Assembly: GCF_032854445.1 (NCBI RefSeq)
Contig: NC_088295.1
Location: 27,017,385 to 27,081,384 of the forward strand
Length of the DNA: 64,000 bases
Direction of reading: 5' to 3'
From: Liolophura sinensis
Taxonomy: Eukaryota; Mollusca; Polyplacophora; Chitonida; Chitonidae
The notes under the pieces were generated by a model that worked only from the letters and a program-made list of their open reading frames with translations, did no database searches and was not told the origin of the DNA. Below, piece by piece: positions 63,893 to 64,000 of this stretch. The position numbers were made by a program, and so were the translations under genes. Within the stretch, counting starts at the first letter, position 1; every line of letters starts with the position of its first letter.

Positions 63893-64000
63893 GTAAGAAT
63901 AATGAAGGTTTCTGTTATGACATACATAGGTGTATAATTTAAGGTGTTCTGATATACTAGAGTATGTTTGTAGTTGCACTTCTTAGGTCAAAATTTCTCT

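Overview
The window is animal nuclear DNA. It is AT-rich, its genes are cut by many short GT-AG introns, it carries several tRNA-derived SINEs and short inverted-repeat elements, and it has long (TA)n and (CATA)n microsatellites. The SINE 3' ends (GTATAAGTGAAATATTCTTGA followed by a TACGGCGTAAAAC-type tail and AAATAAATAAAT) resemble those I associate with molluscs. A mollusc or another lophotrochozoan is therefore the best guess, but this rests on memory of repeat style and not on a search.

Layout. (1) Positions 1-24.1 kb are repeat-rich and gene-poor. They hold the last two coding exons of a tetraspan claudin/PMP22-like protein (+, 4954-6166), most of a small membrane-anchored protein with an SRPBCC (polyketide-cyclase/START-like) fold (-, 14350-16867), a possible related exon further up the same strand (22609-22778), and a perfect RFX X-box palindrome at 18821-18834 beside a possible first exon. 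(2) 24.1-27.1 kb is AT-rich with no recognisable gene. (3) 27165-35773 (-) is a complete ten-exon gene for an F-box/WD40 protein of the FBXW10 (CDRT1) type. All phases close and give 1241 residues. (4) 35774-37846 is the shared upstream region of two head-to-head genes. (5) 37847-63892 (+) is an axonemal inner-arm dynein heavy chain, closest by eye to DNAH7. Fifty consecutive exons with consistent phases give 2739 residues, running from the N-terminus through the linker and AAA1-AAA4 into the first helix of the stalk. The rest of the gene lies beyond the right edge.

How the genes relate. The dynein is a ciliary motor subunit. The FBXW10-like gene is transcribed away from it across about 2 kb, so shared control is possible but unproven. 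The SRPBCC gene and the tetraspan gene have no visible functional link to the other two. I saw no prokaryotic system, CRISPR array, rRNA or genuine tRNA gene. The least familiar protein-coding content is the SRPBCC locus at 14-24 kb.
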